Part shown: positions 1-10,525 of the stretch, piece by piece
Layout: every line of letters begins with the position of its first letter
How positions within the stretch are numbered: position 1 is the first letter of the stretch
Origin: Linum tenue
Taxonomy: Eukaryota > Streptophyta > Magnoliopsida > Malpighiales > Linaceae
Length of the DNA stretch: 64,000 nucleotides
NCBI GenBank assembly: GCA_946122785.1
Contig: CAMGYJ010000010.1
Location: 34,079,608-34,143,607, forward strand
Direction of reading: 5' to 3'
Program-made: the position numbers and the translations under genes
The notes under the pieces: generated by a model
Databases searched by the model: none
Seen by the model: the letters and a program-made list of their open reading frames with translations, nothing else
What the model was told of the DNA's origin: nothing

Positions 1-1168
1 CAGCTTGTATGCACAGGGTTATCAATCAAGCAAAGTGGACCATTCTCTCTTCTTTAAAGCCACTACTACATCATATACTTGCATCTTGATTTATGTGGAT
101 GACCTGATCATTGGTGGTAATGATCTGACTGAGATCTCACACATCAAAGAGTTCCTGCACTCCACCTTCAGCATTAAGGATCTAGGTGATCTGAAATTCT
201 TCCTTGGCCTTGAAGTTTCTCGTGACACTTCTGGGATACACCTTTCTCAGAGAAAGTATACCCTTGAAGTGATTGAAGAGGCTGGTGTTCTCCTATCCAG
301 ACCAGTTACCACTCCCATGGATTACAAATCCCATCTGTCTGCAACTCATGATGTGCCTCTCTCTGATGGTGAACTATATAGACGAATAGTTGGGAAGCTG
401 ATCTACCTCACCATAACTCGCCCTGATATCAGCTTCTCAACTCAGCAGCTGAGTCAATTCATGGCCAATCCAGGTGAAGAACATTACAAAGCCTTACTCA
501 GAGTTCTCAGATACCTAAAGTATGCGCCGAGTACAGGCTTATTCTTTCCATATGCTAATGATCTACACCTCAAGGGCTACAGTGACTCAGATTGGGCTTC
601 CTGTCCAGACACTCGAAGATCCATTACAGGGTACTGTATCTACCTTGGTTCATCACTTATCTCCTGGAAAAGCAAAAAACAGCACACTGTCTCCAGGTCT
701 TCTTGTGAAGCTGAGTACATGGCTCTTGCCTTCACAACCTGTGAGATTCAATGGTTACTGTATCTGCTGCGTGACTTCCATATGCCTCATCCTCAACCAG
801 CAAGTCTATACTGTGACAACCAATCTGCAATTCACATTGCAGAGAATCCTACATTCCATGAACGAACTAAACATATAGAGATTGACTGCCATTTGGTTCG
901 TGAGAAGCTCCAATCTGACACAATCAAGATCCTACATGTCTCTTCCTCTCACCAGTTGGCGGACATCTTCACCAAACCATTGCCTCCTGCCACCTTCACT
1001 TACCTTCTCTCTAAGCTTGGTCTGCAGATTCTCTGCCCACCAGCTTGCGCGGGGGGGGGGGGGGGGGTAACAGCTGAACAAAAACAATCACTAACCGAAA
1101 CGCATCACTTAAGCTGGAGCGACATCGTACAAGGGAAGAAGAAGAAGATGACGCCAAGTCAGCAATAG
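1..1168 (+). CDS. Ty1/copia pol, 3' end (RT C-terminal part and RNase H)
   Basis: Open frame entering from the left edge and ending at a stop at 1166-1168. It begins inside the reverse transcriptase palm: the YVDD catalytic motif is at nt 92-103. It continues through the copia RT connection (KDLGDL, FFLGLEV) into RNase H (SDSDWA near nt 580, then SRSSCEAEYMA, YCDNQSA, HERTKHIEIDCH), and ends with the copia ADIFTKPL motif near nt 960. After nt 1050 the frame runs through a G tract into LTR-like sequence, so the native pol end is probably near 1045. No internal stop, so this copy is fairly young or was active recently. Gag, protease and integrase lie outside the window. Identification is by family motifs. 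Confidence 0.93.
   Translation, partial: SLYAQGYQSSKVDHSLFFKATTTSYTCILIYVDDLIIGGNDLTEISHIKEFLHSTFSIKDLGDLKFFLGLEVSRDTSGIHLSQRKYTLEVIEEAGVLLSRPVTTPMDYKSHLSATHDVPLSDGELYRRIVGKLIYLTITRPDISFSTQQLSQFMANPGEEHYKALLRVLRYLKYAPSTGLFFPYANDLHLKGYSDSDWASCPDTRRSITGYCIYLGSSLISWKSKKQHTVSRSSCEAEYMALAFTTCEIQWLLYLLRDFHMPHPQPASLYCDNQSAIHIAENPTFHERTKHIEIDCHLVREKLQSDTIKILHVSSSHQLADIFTKPLPPATFTYLLSKLGLQILCPPACAGGGGGVTAEQKQSLTETHHLSWSDIVQGKKKKMTPSQQ
1051..1067 (+). repeat. G17 tract at the copia polypurine-tract position
   Basis: Seventeen consecutive G directly after the pol end (preceded by cttgcgc). Plant copia elements have a G-rich polypurine tract here that primes plus-strand DNA synthesis, directly before the 3' LTR. 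The length is unusual and may be slippage or an assembly effect. Confidence 0.7.
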
Positions 1169-1390
1169 GAACGTTGGAGTTCAAATACTGTCTTCTCTGT
1201 TTTCACCCCTGTACTTTTTTCACTTTGTTTTACCTTCAAGCTTTGGACTGTAGCTATTGGAAACCATATATATGCTTCAAAGTGAATGAGAACAAATCAG
1301 GTTTTTAGGGTTTCCATTTCATCTCTGGTGTTAATTTTGTATTACAATTTCTCCTGTATAAAAGTTCTATGAGTGTCATCGAACACAACT
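1068..1390 (+). repeat. Probable 3' LTR of the copia element
   Basis: Sequence following the polypurine tract. It starts near gtaacagctgaac, contains a TATA-like stretch (catatatatgc near 1266) and a second one (tgtataaaag near 1354), and is followed by unrelated AT-rich DNA. Only one LTR is in the window, so the right border cannot be fixed; 1390 is a guess from a CA dinucleotide after caacacaactc-like sequence. Position, not similarity, is the evidence. Confidence 0.4.
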
Positions 1391-2500
1391 CTGTCGATTA
1401 TTTTGAGTATTGATTTCGAAACTCATTGAGCGTTCAAGACAAGGACCCGAACCATTATCTTGTACAAAGGGTTTTGAGATCTCCAAAAGAGGATGTCTCT
1501 AGTCATCTCTATAGTTCATATGATTTGATTTCTCCAAAATAGAAATCTTTCGAAAAATTATATATTCAATTTTCTCACTAAATGACTTGGTTGTCTAGGT
1601 GCTTATCAAGAATTATCTCCATCTCTCCATAGATTTCGAGCTAACATATGAAGAATTGTTCGTGAAAAACTATCATCTAATTATTAATTCGATTCGACCT
1701 AGAAAAACTTATGAAGAACCAATATCATATTTTTTTATGAAATACAGTGGAGAAATAGTTAATAGGCAAAATTTGGGATATTTGTCACCATCAATTGGCA
1801 ATTCGGCATGGATCAAACATTAGAGTCTAAGAAGCAATTAACTATATAACGAGATGGCCGATCAATCCAGGTGTCTTTATATGCGCCCTTTTGTACCTTA
1901 TTCTTTCTTGGTCTTGCCTATATAACTTGTCGTCTGCGTTTCAAGTTTTGACTTGAATTTTGGACCTACTTCATGTATTTATTTATGATTGAGCTTCTGT
2001 TGCTTGGCGCTCAAGTAGTAGAGTTTTCTCTTAAGTAGTTTTTTTTTAACTATAAGCTACTAGTTTGAGAAGTTTAGTATTCGACTTATTCCTATTTCAT
2101 ACCCTACTTATCTTTAATATAATCACTAACCTACCCAGAGGCGAATATTAGATTGGTTGATTCACAAAAAGCACAAAATTAATTCATGTATATCCACTTA
2201 GAATGTTGTGAGTGGTTTCATATAGATGGATGTGAGTTATAAAATAAATGCACTCAACGCATCCCACCACCGATCACTCCTTAGTTGGATGTCGGTTGGA
2301 TTAGTTTAAAATTAGGCCCATCCTCATACACCAGTCACTCCTAAATTGGATGTCGGTTGAATTAGTTTAAAATTAGGTCCATCCTCGTACATGTTACTTA
2401 CTTCTTTTGTATTATGTTAATCATCCTGTATTAGTAAGGATACCATTTGGTTAAGTACTTCAATTTTGTTTAAAAGTTGAGGAAAGGATATGTAACACCT
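1391..2500. other. Intergenic stretch, no gene recognised
   Basis: AT-rich DNA with only short chance frames (the longest, 1599-1823, resembles nothing I know). It contains the 61-bp direct duplication listed separately. No RNA gene seen. Confidence 0.5.
2275..2398 (+). repeat. Two tandem copies of a 61-bp unit
   Basis: The string ttggatgtcggttg recurs 61 bp apart (2285 and 2346) and the surrounding sequence (cactcct, attagtttaaaattagg, ccatcctc) matches in both units with a few substitutions. Simple diverged duplication between the copia element and the SEC61 gene; no function inferred. Confidence 0.8.
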
Positions 2501-2502
2501 TT

Positions 2503-2508
2503 TTTATT
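2503..2508 (-). terminator. Polyadenylation signal AATAAA for the SEC61 alpha gene
   Basis: Read on the minus strand, AATAAA lies about 125 nt downstream of the SEC61 alpha stop codon (2631-2633), a usual 3' UTR distance. The next 100 nt are AT-rich. No other AATAAA is closer. Confidence 0.55.
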
Positions 2509-2630
2509 TATCAATAGCATGACTAATCGTGGTCAACACTCAGATTCTTCCGGTAATTTTTCATGTTAAAATTGTACTACTTTATAACGATGCATATGGA
2601 CATTTCAAGTCTGTCGCTCTCACTAGTAGC

Positions 2631-4972
2631 TCAAAAGCCAAAGAAGCCGAGTTCACGGGCCTTCTCCTTCTCGAAGGTCTCATAGAGCTGGCAGACAATG
2701 GTGGCAGCCAGCAGAATCCCTGTTCCAGAACCTATTGCCCCCATCAAATCCGCCAGCACAGTCAATGCACCAATGCAGATCCCACCAAAGGCAGCTGCCG
2801 TCGGGATATATCGGTTCAGCTCCCTTTCGAGGTTCGAATCCCGGTGTCCTGGCATCACCATTTGTTGCTCCTAAACAAGGAAGAAAGAACACACCAGTTT
2901 AGTAGGTCTGGATATGAAAACAGCATCTAATCAATAAGATCACTCTGAATCGTCCTCGACCTTAAGTTGCTTGGCGACATCGCGAGCAGAAGACCCGGAC
3001 ACCTCAATCCAGGTTTTGGAGAACAGGGCGCAAGCTCCCAGCATGAACACTAGGTAAAACAATGCGTGGAATGGATCGGCTGCTACATCTGCCAAGCTGC
3101 AACGTACGAAGATCATAAACACACCATACAGAAAGCAGACGATGAACGTAAGCGAAATAGAAGCTGCTTTACCTTGCTGGTGAAGTTATGTAGTATGCCA
3201 GACCACCAACGGGAGCGAACTGACCGCCAGAATATTCAGACTGCTTCCACTGTCCCAACAAGTCGACAACGAAGTTTCCACCGTACTTCCTGGAAAGCAA
3301 CTGCAACGAAAGCATGATCATCAGGCATTGCATCAAATTTGTTCAGATCAAATCAATGAATTGTAATAATTCAGTACCTGAGAGATGATATTAAGGTTGG
3401 AAACAAGTGCATGATAGAGAATGATAGGCATGTTGGAGGTGTAGAAAAGCTTGATCGGGTAAGAGCCCTGCTGCCCACGAGCATTCTTTGATCTCACGGG
3501 CAACACGACACGAAAACCTTGGAGATAGACAACGAGAAGGAGGATCAAGATCGTCGCGAGCAAACTGGTGACGTTTGGAAGATTCTGCCTATAGAAAGCC
3601 TCTCTCAGAGCATGGATTTTGTCTGTCCTTATGATCAGGAGATGGAACAAGGAAATCACAGCGCCCTCAAACTCAGCTCCACGGCCGCTGTTGATTGTCG
3701 TTGGACTGAATGCTTTCCAGATGATGTTTTCACTGCAGAAGAAAGGACAATAACCAGAAGAAAAAAATAAGCGTAGTAGGATGGCAATCAACCAACCCGC
3801 CTATCCATCTAGCACAAACCAATTTGATCCAAATACATTTAAATTATTGATCATACCAGATGTTGGTAGCAATGAAAAGAGAAATCCCAGAGCTAAGACC
3901 ATAGCCTTTCTGTAGCAGCTCATCCAGACACATGACGATGATTCCGGCAAAGCACAACTGAATAATGATGAGAATCGCATTCCCAACTCCCAACTGACCA
4001 ACGCTTCCATACATCCCAGAGAGCACATATACAACAGCTTCACCAACCGCAATCAGGATCCCCAACAGCTTTTGTGCGCCATTCCTGGTTACAAAACCAA
4101 AATGTCAGATGAAAAGACTGACATATAAAAACTATGATTCAGTGCAAGGTAAGAGCATTACACGATAAGATACCAGTAAACTCAGCCATCTAACTCCATT
4201 GTCACCAACAACTCTAAATTTTTATCAGATGAAGGACACAAGCAACACTACAATCAGACTATTTTCAGTTGACCAAACAAAAAAATGCCTAAATTTTTTA
4301 GGAGTTGACATGCGATTTTGACTCCATTGCAACAAATTGGCCAAAGTCAAATCCCTTATTCCATAACCTCTAAGACGTTGAGCACCTTGTGATATACAAG
4401 CATTCAATGTTTACTCCACCATTCACACCTAAGGCAGTCTAATTATAGATTCTGCCTGTCGTTTATCTGAAATCATAGAATCTAAAGATCCTACGAACCT
4501 CACAAAAGAGTTTTATGCATACCAATAACATCCTGTCAACTGTGCCAAATATAACATGGTCAACAATAAGACTGTAATCTTGTCCAAATTAATGTCAATT
4601 AAGTCAGGGTTCTATAAAGAACACTCACAGTAAAGCGCGATCCTCACGGACGCTGTTGTCAACAGCAATGATCTTAGAACCAGCCAAGAGCTGCATCACC
4701 ATTCCCGATGTGACAATCGGGGTAATCCCAAGCTCCATCACCGTCCCCCGGCTGGAAGCGAGCATGACGCGCATCCAATAGAATGGATCCGCGCCTGTAG
4801 TGTCGTGTATGCCAAAGAGCGGGAGCTGGCTGCACACCAGGTAGATGAACAGAGCGATCACAGTGTAGGTTGCCTTCTCTCGAAAGGGGATCTTCCTATC
4901 AGGACTCTGGACTTCAGGTAAAATAGGAAGGAACGGCCTCACCAGATGCAGCACCCTGAATCCTCCTCCCAT
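2631..4972 (-). CDS. SEC61A: SEC61 alpha, ER protein-translocation channel subunit
   Basis: Pore-forming subunit of the Sec61 translocon, which passes or inserts nascent proteins at the ER membrane. Six coding exons on the minus strand: 4629-4972, 3857-4084, 3378-3732, 3173-3300, 2961-3096 and 2631-2870. Every intron is GT-AG (544, 124, 77, 76 and 90 nt) and phases join exactly, giving 1431 nt or 476 residues, the standard length. The ATG at 4972 begins [14 protein letters not shown], the conserved plant start; the frame's earlier ATG at 5002 adds 10 Lys-rich residues and is rejected. Hallmarks seen: plug/TM2 region (ADPFYWMR), [13 protein letters not shown], the cytosolic loop with [20 protein letters not shown], and the C-terminus ELGFFGF. 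No frameshift or stop, so it looks functional. Repeats flank it on both sides. Confidence 0.96.
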
Positions 4973-5006
4973 TGTTCTCTTTTTCTTCTTCCACCAAATC
5001 AAAACC

Positions 5007-5261
5007 CTAAAAGAATTTCAACAATGAATAAAACCCCTAGAGTAACACCCCCAAGACTTAATCAGATAGCGAAATCGAAACCCTAGCTAGCAACGACCAA
5101 ATTCGATCTTTCTCAGTGAAGATGAAGAGAACGGAATCGCTTGTCAACATATTAGATAACTTGAAGAGCACATAAACAGATCAAATAGAAATCTGGGGTG
5201 GAAAGACAGGACGAAAGGTGAAGCGGATAAAAGCAGAGAGTGGAAGAGAAGCTCTTCTTAC
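5007..5261 (-). other. Probable intron in the SEC61 alpha 5' UTR
   Basis: On the minus strand CAA|GTAAGA (donor, GT at 5261-5260) and a pyrimidine-rich ttcttttag| acceptor (AG at 5008-5007) bracket 255 nt just upstream of the ATG at 4972. Leader introns are common in plant housekeeping genes and often raise expression. Predicted from splice consensus only. Confidence 0.5.
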
Positions 5262-5479
5262 TTGATCAGCGAATCAATGGGAGAAAGACGTAAGAAAGCT
5301 TCGACGAGAGGAGGAGTAGAAGCAGAGGTCCAAGAACCCTAGAAGTCTGGCTCACGGGGGAATTTGAAAAGGGAAACGGTATAAAAAGAGAGGCGGGGGA
5401 CTGTTGCGCGGGCTTTTCTCCTGGGAGGGAGAAAGGTTGAACGATGTCGTATGATTCTCCTTTCTCAGTGTCTGACCAT

Positions 5480-5490
5480 CTATATATGTA
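5480..5490 (-). promoter_or_regulatory. Candidate TATA box of SEC61 alpha
   Basis: Minus strand reads TACATATATAG about 500 nt upstream of the start codon and about 220 nt upstream of the proposed leader-intron donor. This fits a short first non-coding exon with transcription starting near 5450. Another T/A-rich string (5381, tataaaaag) is on the other strand. Confidence 0.35.
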
Positions 5491-5499
5491 GAAGTAGAA

Positions 5500-7150
5500 G
5501 TAGAACTGGAGTAAGCTGAAGATTCTTTCCCCCGTGGGAAAAATCTCAGTCTGCTATTGTCATACGCCCAATTAAAAGCTGCCATGTGTCATCATTAGCT
5601 GCCAAATTCCACGTTCTAAATCTAAAATTTCCAAACGGGTCAACGTCAATCCACTATATAAATAGACTTTTTTTTACAAGGCCCCTTTTTTCAAGTATGG
5701 GCTCTGGCTCAATGCAGAGGCCCATCTATCAGGGGGTTGAAGACTTGGAGTGGATACTTTGTAATAAAATGTGCCTGTATGATGATCTCGTCGTATTAAA
5801 ATCAGTGGTTCGGAAACTATATAGAAAAATTTCAAGTTGATATGAAATAGTTAAACTATTATTTCAAATTTTTTTGGTACAATCTTCGATACGATTTTAT
5901 AAAATTAATAAATTTGATTGGGCAAGTTAATCACCATGCTAGCGATCAAATATCAACCGGATAGCGGAGAGTGGACAACGATGGAAGGCTAACCAGGAGG
6001 ACAGACAGTTTGGTTTTGGTATTTTGATTTAGAAGAAAATCGAATTGACGAGATGTTCGTATTGGTATCGGCCTCAAATAGCTTTGCATTTATCGGTTTT
6101 GGTTTTGCTTTAAACCAAAAACACTAAGAAATCGAAACCGCAAACGCGGTCAAACAAAAAAGAGAAAGAAAATTTAAAAGGAAAACAACCAAATACATTC
6201 GATTTGTGATTCCTTGAAACAAAACTGTTAAGTATCTTAGCGATTCGGTTAAGTTTCAAGGGAAATACTTGTCTCGAGATTTTGATTTCTGAAATTTCAT
6301 TTTGATTTAAACGAATACAACTGATACCCATCCAGCTTACATGTGGCATGGGATTTTGGAGCCCTAGAAGGTGGTGCTTCAACGACAATTGTCAGAACGT
6401 GAAAAATCATTTCGATGAGGATCATGGATATTACCCCATCATTGAATACGTCAGAGATAGGAATGTAATTTTCATATATTGTAATGTGTATCCCGAGCAA
6501 AATTGTCAATGAACACCTTACCAACAAGGGACACATTAGTGTCAGTGGATATCCAACTGCTAATGGTGTGAATAAGAATATTGATGATGAATGAAAATCT
6601 TGAACAGTAGTAAAACTGTCCAAATTTTCGAATGGTGTGAATAAGAATAAAAATGAATGGATTATAAAAAAAAATTCTTGAATAGTAGAAGATGATCGAC
6701 GATTATTCCGTATACAACAATTAAATGTAGCGTGTTACATAAATCTTTCGCTGCCTTGATAATTTCCATAATGCAATGTTATATTCATTACATAAAATAA
6801 AGTTTGCTGCAGAGTAATATCATATTCTACAATTATTAACTAAAATACAAATATATTGGTAAAAGACACGAAAAAGGTACATAGTTATTTGAAATCACTA
6901 ACCACTTGAAATCACTTACCATACGAAAACGTTTTTTGGTGATAGTTAAACCACATGTTTGGGGTTAGTGATCTTTGATCGTCCATGTTCGGCAATTCGG
7001 CAGCATGCACTATACTTTGAATGAGAAATGACAAAGAAATGCAGCCTATAACTGAAGCCCCAATGGATGGAAAGTACTCTCGAGCTAGCTATCTAGCTAT
7101 CTAACACTAACTCCATACAAGATCAGACAATTAAGAAACAATAAGAAAGA
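5500..7150. other. Intergenic stretch, no gene recognised
   Basis: AT-rich DNA between the SEC61 alpha promoter and the Gnk2-like gene. Short frames (5586-5840, 6110-6388, 6297-6623) have no recognisable motif. No repeat borders seen. The last 150 nt should hold the Gnk2-like promoter, but no convincing TATA box is visible. Confidence 0.45.
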
Positions 7151-7154
7151 AAGG

Positions 7155-7613
7155 ATGATGATTATTATGAGAGGATCTAGTTCTGTGAAGATGGTAGCAG
7201 CAGCGATGTTCATCTGGTTGGCTTGCAGCTGCACCAGCAGCGCTGATCAGAGCAGCAGGTGGCAAGCAGCAGATACAATGGCAGCTGTAGGCGTTCCGAA
7301 ATGCAACGTCCACATGATAAAGGACGGCTCGCACATCGCGGGCGCGTTCGTGAACCTGATAAGGAAGTTTGTGACCGCGACACCGGACCTCATCAAGCAC
7401 CCTGGGGAGAAGCTTTGCTACCGTGCTTCCGACCACGATATCTGGGCATACGGCGCCGTGTCCTGCTTCAACGACGTCTCCGATTGCGCGGCCTGCATCC
7501 AACGCGCCCTCGCGGCGCTGTCGGCGAGCTGTTCGGATAAGTGGGGGGCGGGAGTCACCATGAACAACTGTTTCATGAGGTTCGAGAGCTACAAGTTCTG
7601 CAACAAAAAATAG
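7155..7613 (+). CDS. Gnk2/DUF26 single-domain secreted cysteine-rich protein
   Basis: Intron-less 152-residue protein. An N-terminal signal peptide (hydrophobic core about residues 13-27, cleavage likely near 28-30) is followed by one Gnk2 (DUF26, stress-antifungal) domain. This is the fold of ginkbilobin-2 and of the ectodomain of cysteine-rich receptor kinases; there is no TM or kinase here. Cysteines are at 50, 88, 104, 111, 114, 126, 139 and 149. The core motif reads C104-X6-C111-X2-C114, two residues shorter than the usual C-X8-C-X2-C. Asn51 (after the first Cys) and Glu144 match two ginkbilobin mannose-binding residues, but the third, usually Arg, is Gly133. Third codon positions are mostly G/C, unlike the surrounding DNA. 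The ATG at 7155 is the first in frame; ATG at 7191 would also leave a signal peptide. Confidence 0.85.
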   Translation: MMIIMRGSSSVKMVAAAMFIWLACSCTSSADQSSRWQAADTMAAVGVPKCNVHMIKDGSHIAGAFVNLIRKFVTATPDLIKHPGEKLCYRASDHDIWAYGAVSCFNDVSDCAACIQRALAALSASCSDKWGAGVTMNNCFMRFESYKFCNKK

Positions 7614-7648
7614 TTGATTGGCCACCAATGCAGGAACGTGTGGAGGAT

Positions 7649-7654
7649 AAATAA
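7649..7654 (+). terminator. Polyadenylation signal AATAAA of the Gnk2-like gene
   Basis: AATAAA 36 nt after the stop codon (7611-7613), in the context gataaataaaaag. Spacing is typical of short plant 3' UTRs. Confidence 0.5.
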
Positions 7655-8289
7655 AAAGAGAAGTGATTCGTGCCGGTATTATCTTTTTATCTGTTTCAGC
7701 TTCTTGATGTAGTCTATGCATGGCTGCGCCTTTAATAAGCTAGTTTCGTTTATGTATGCATGGCCTGTCTGTCATATACAGAATTTTTCGGTATTGAAGT
7801 GGTATACCATTTCCGGTTGGACTTCGTATCTCTGTGTACGTTTCCAATGAATCCTCACCCCTCCTCCGTTTGGCTCGATCTGCTCACCATTCGCTTTGTC
7901 TTGACCAAGAAGAGCTTTTTCAACTCTTATTACCATTGCCGCCCTCTTATCCTAAAAATTAAATTAACTTTTGTACCATATCAATAGAATACAAAAGATT
8001 AAATCACTTTATAAACTCAACTAATTACCTATAACGATGAAGGACAGGTCCTGCCCCCTTCCTGCAGTCTATTCAACAGATCGCGCGCATAATTCCGGAT
8101 TTTTAGTAGGAAGCTCTTCTAATTGACTGGCAGGACAGAGCTGTTGTCGAGTGACGATTGACCGGGGGGTGTCATCATGTAGCAGGGTACAATGAAAATC
8201 AATTAACACAAGCCACATATGTTTTTTTTTTGGGCCTTTGACATCCATGCCATCACACATGCACTCCAAAATTTGGAAAAGTATTGCAG

Positions 8290-8425
8290 TACTCCTCCCG
8301 GTGTGATGAGGGGGTCATCATTAAACCTTCTAATACAATAAGTTCGGGTTAAATTTTGACTAATCTGGAGGGATATGGTGATGAGGCCTCCTGATGTGAT
8401 GAAGGGGGTCATTAGTATGCCCTTT
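8290..8425 (+). repeat. Short diverged direct duplication
   Basis: ctcccggtgtgatgaggggg (near 8295) and ctcctgatgtgatgaagggg (near 8388) are followed by gtcatcatt and gtcattagt. Two copies about 93 bp apart, with unlike sequence between. Confidence 0.6.
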
Positions 8426-8628
8426 ATTTTCTAACAAACATCTCAAATGAATCTTCTCCCAAGACGCTATGACAACTGTGTTCTCTTTTGCCATGCACAT
8501 GTGGCAAAACGGTGTTCCATCCTCTCTCGTAACCTCCTTCTCGCAATAGCATAGATCCGCTAGATATGGCTTCTCTCTCCTCCTCGCGAGCCGCTCGTCG
8601 CAATTGCCCTTAGATTCTCTATCTCTTC

Positions 8629-8630
<2 letters not shown>

Positions 8631-8666
<36 letters not shown>
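8631..8666 (+). repeat. (CT)18 microsatellite
   Basis: Uninterrupted CT dinucleotides. A likely polymorphic locus. Confidence 0.98.
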
Positions 8667-8668
<2 letters not shown>

Positions 8669-8923
8669 AAAAAATCTGGAAAAATTCATAAACTAGTTGG
8701 TCCCAATAACTTGAGTTTTTAGAGAAGGTTAATTATGAATCATGAACCACTCTCTTACATGCCCCTTCAAACCAAAGTCAACTTACATACTTGAAATTTG
8801 CACAGACCCACATGCCACGTGCTTTGATCAATGTAACAAACCAAAAACCCAAGAACCCCCACCCTCCCTATGTACTCAAAAACACCAACCAACAACTACA
8901 ACACGGATTTAGGAGATTCCCCA

Positions 8924-9222
8924 TGACGAGGCCCTAGATGGGTCCAACAACGAATTGAGCTTGCTCAATTCCCAAACTCGAACAAAAACAGGGGGTGAAT
9001 GTAGGTCAATGGATGGTCGATTTCTTGTAATTCCACACAATGAGGAAAGACTCGAAATAGATAGGTAGAAGCTAGGCCACGAACAAGGTGTTTACTTGTT
9101 CAATACAAGCACACAAACTACTTGGAAGCCACCAAGCAATCCAACCAACTCACAAAGCAAACTTTGTGAATTCAAACTTGAAAACTCTGATTCGAAAAAA
9201 ACTCATTCTGACTATTACAATG
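8924..9222 (-). repeat. 3' LTR remnant of the gypsy element
   Basis: Matches 10526-10842 closely (tgacgaggccctagatggg through gactattacaatg). It has a deletion of ttctcaggttttagaacggcg-like sequence near its start, plus substitutions. The match stops at acaatg, where the full LTR continues with caagg and this copy passes into gag. Confidence 0.85.
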
Positions 9223-10496
9223 GTGAGAGCTCGTCGATTTACACCCATGAGTTTTCCTAGAGGAGGAGGGGTTTCAACTTCAATTTCTTCTTCCAACTCT
9301 TCGACATCAGACGAGGTTTTCTCCTCGTCAGAAACGTAGTCCCCTTCCCTGATCACAAAGGTTTTCAAATTTGGGCATTGGTTGGCTTTCTGGCCTCGAC
9401 CATGACATTTAAAACACTGAATGGCTCTAGATCGTTCAGTAGCAGCTGGAAGAACATTTTTGGTAGCCAATTTGCTGGTGTCAGGCAGTGGTGGAGGTGG
9501 ATTAGAGTCAGCTGTTGACTCAGGTGCAAGTTTGGTCACCAAAGTGTATCGTTTACTCGTCGCCGCTTTCTGCTGCTTTTCAACCTTAACGGCGAGGTGC
9601 ACGACTTCTTCTAGATCGAAAAACGATCTCAGATCAACTTCGTGTCGAATTTCACGATTCAGGCCATGGAGGAATAGTGAAATTGTCGCTTCCCTGTCTT
9701 CACAAATGTTGGCCCGCATTAGGAGCAATTCCAATTCTCGGAAATATTCCTCAACACTCCGTGATCCCTATCGAATTCCTTGTAGAGATTCGTGTAACTC
9801 GCACTAGTAATAAGAAGGAATGAATATGTTCCACATTAATCCGCGCAATTCGGTCCACGCTGTAACCTCAGGCTGCAAATTTTGCTGTCGTCGGAGACGA
9901 TCCTGCTCTCACCACCGAGCAGCATAGTCACTGAATTCATAAGTAGCCAAAGCTACTTTCTGTTGCTCTGTATAACGCCCACACTGGAAGAAGAGAATCA
10001 GTTTACGCTCCCAGTCCAGGTAAGCTGCTGCATTAGATGTGCCCTGAAACGTCGGAATCACCAATTTAATCCCACAGGGAATTGCTGGCTCTGCTTCACG
10101 GTGATCACGTCGCTCTTACTGTGGGCGATCGGGACGGGGCTCTGCTATGACCAACCTTCGCTCCAATTCCTCGACTTGATTCAACAATTCGGGGTTTTGA
10201 GTTGGATTTCCCTGTTTAAGAACTGCCCCTGCTCTGACGACATTTTCCGGTAGAGCAATCGCGTCGAGTCTCTGGTCAATCTCGCACTTGAATTGCCATA
10301 ATTGAGCCTGAAATCGTGCATCAATTTGGGCTAGAAGTTCCTCCATGTTAAACGGCTGGCCTGCCATGGTTGAAGCTTCGCTCTGAGCTTCGGATTCAAG
10401 CTCTTTCTGGCGTAGAATGGCAGGGTCGCTGGCAACGGGACCCTTCGATCTCGTCCAACACGTAAATACTTCAACGTTGTCCTTCCTCTTGGCCAC
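9223..10496 (-). pseudogene. gypsy gag, disrupted
   Basis: Capsid/nucleocapsid precursor of the retrotransposon. The start ATG at 10496 gives MAKRKDNVEVF and a coiled N-terminal part. The central Retrotrans_gag domain (including VEEYFRELE and EDREATISLFLHGLN, about 9640-9760) is split by stops and shifts between 9735 and 10115. The C-terminal part is open (9734 down to the LTR junction) with a zinc knuckle of spacing C-X2-C...C at about 9375-9420. In it the expected His is Gln (GRGQKANQC), so metal binding is doubtful. The frame then runs into an acidic tail and the LTR. Confidence 0.8.
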
Positions 10497-10510
10497 TGTG
10501 TGTGAACCAA

Positions 10511-10523
10511 GGATCTGATGCCA
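10511..10523 (-). other. Primer-binding site of the gypsy element
   Basis: Minus strand TGGCATCAGATCC, two nt inside the 5' LTR end. It resembles the initiator tRNA-Met site TGGTATCAGAGC with two changes, as expected for an aged copy. Confidence 0.65.
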
Positions 10524-10525
10524 CT

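Larger units (their letters stand above)
7660..8918. other. Intergenic stretch, no gene recognised
   Basis: Contains a short diverged duplication (8290-8425) and a CT microsatellite (8631-8666). A minus-strand frame over 8360-8689 is mostly the microsatellite read as Glu-Arg repeats and is not accepted as a gene. Confidence 0.45.

Noticed and set aside
2831..2843. Perfect tRNA B-box-like string GGTTCGAATCC on the plus strand
   Set aside because: It lies in the last SEC61 alpha exon and codes on the minus strand for RDSNLE. No A box and no cloverleaf partner stems upstream.
2529..3317. Plus-strand frames over the SEC61 alpha gene
   Set aside because: Antisense shadows of verified exons; no motif of their own.
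5586..5840. 84-codon plus-strand frame
   Set aside because: No similarity, no promoter or neighbouring exon; typical chance frame.
7131..7721. 196-residue minus-strand frame opposite the Gnk2-like gene
   Set aside because: Produced by the high third-position GC of the sense gene; the sense strand has the signal peptide and conserved cysteines.
8360..8689. Minus-strand frame with Glu-Arg repeats and a CHMC string
   Set aside because: The N-terminal half is the CT microsatellite; the rest has no known zinc-binding spacing and overlaps a repeat duplication.
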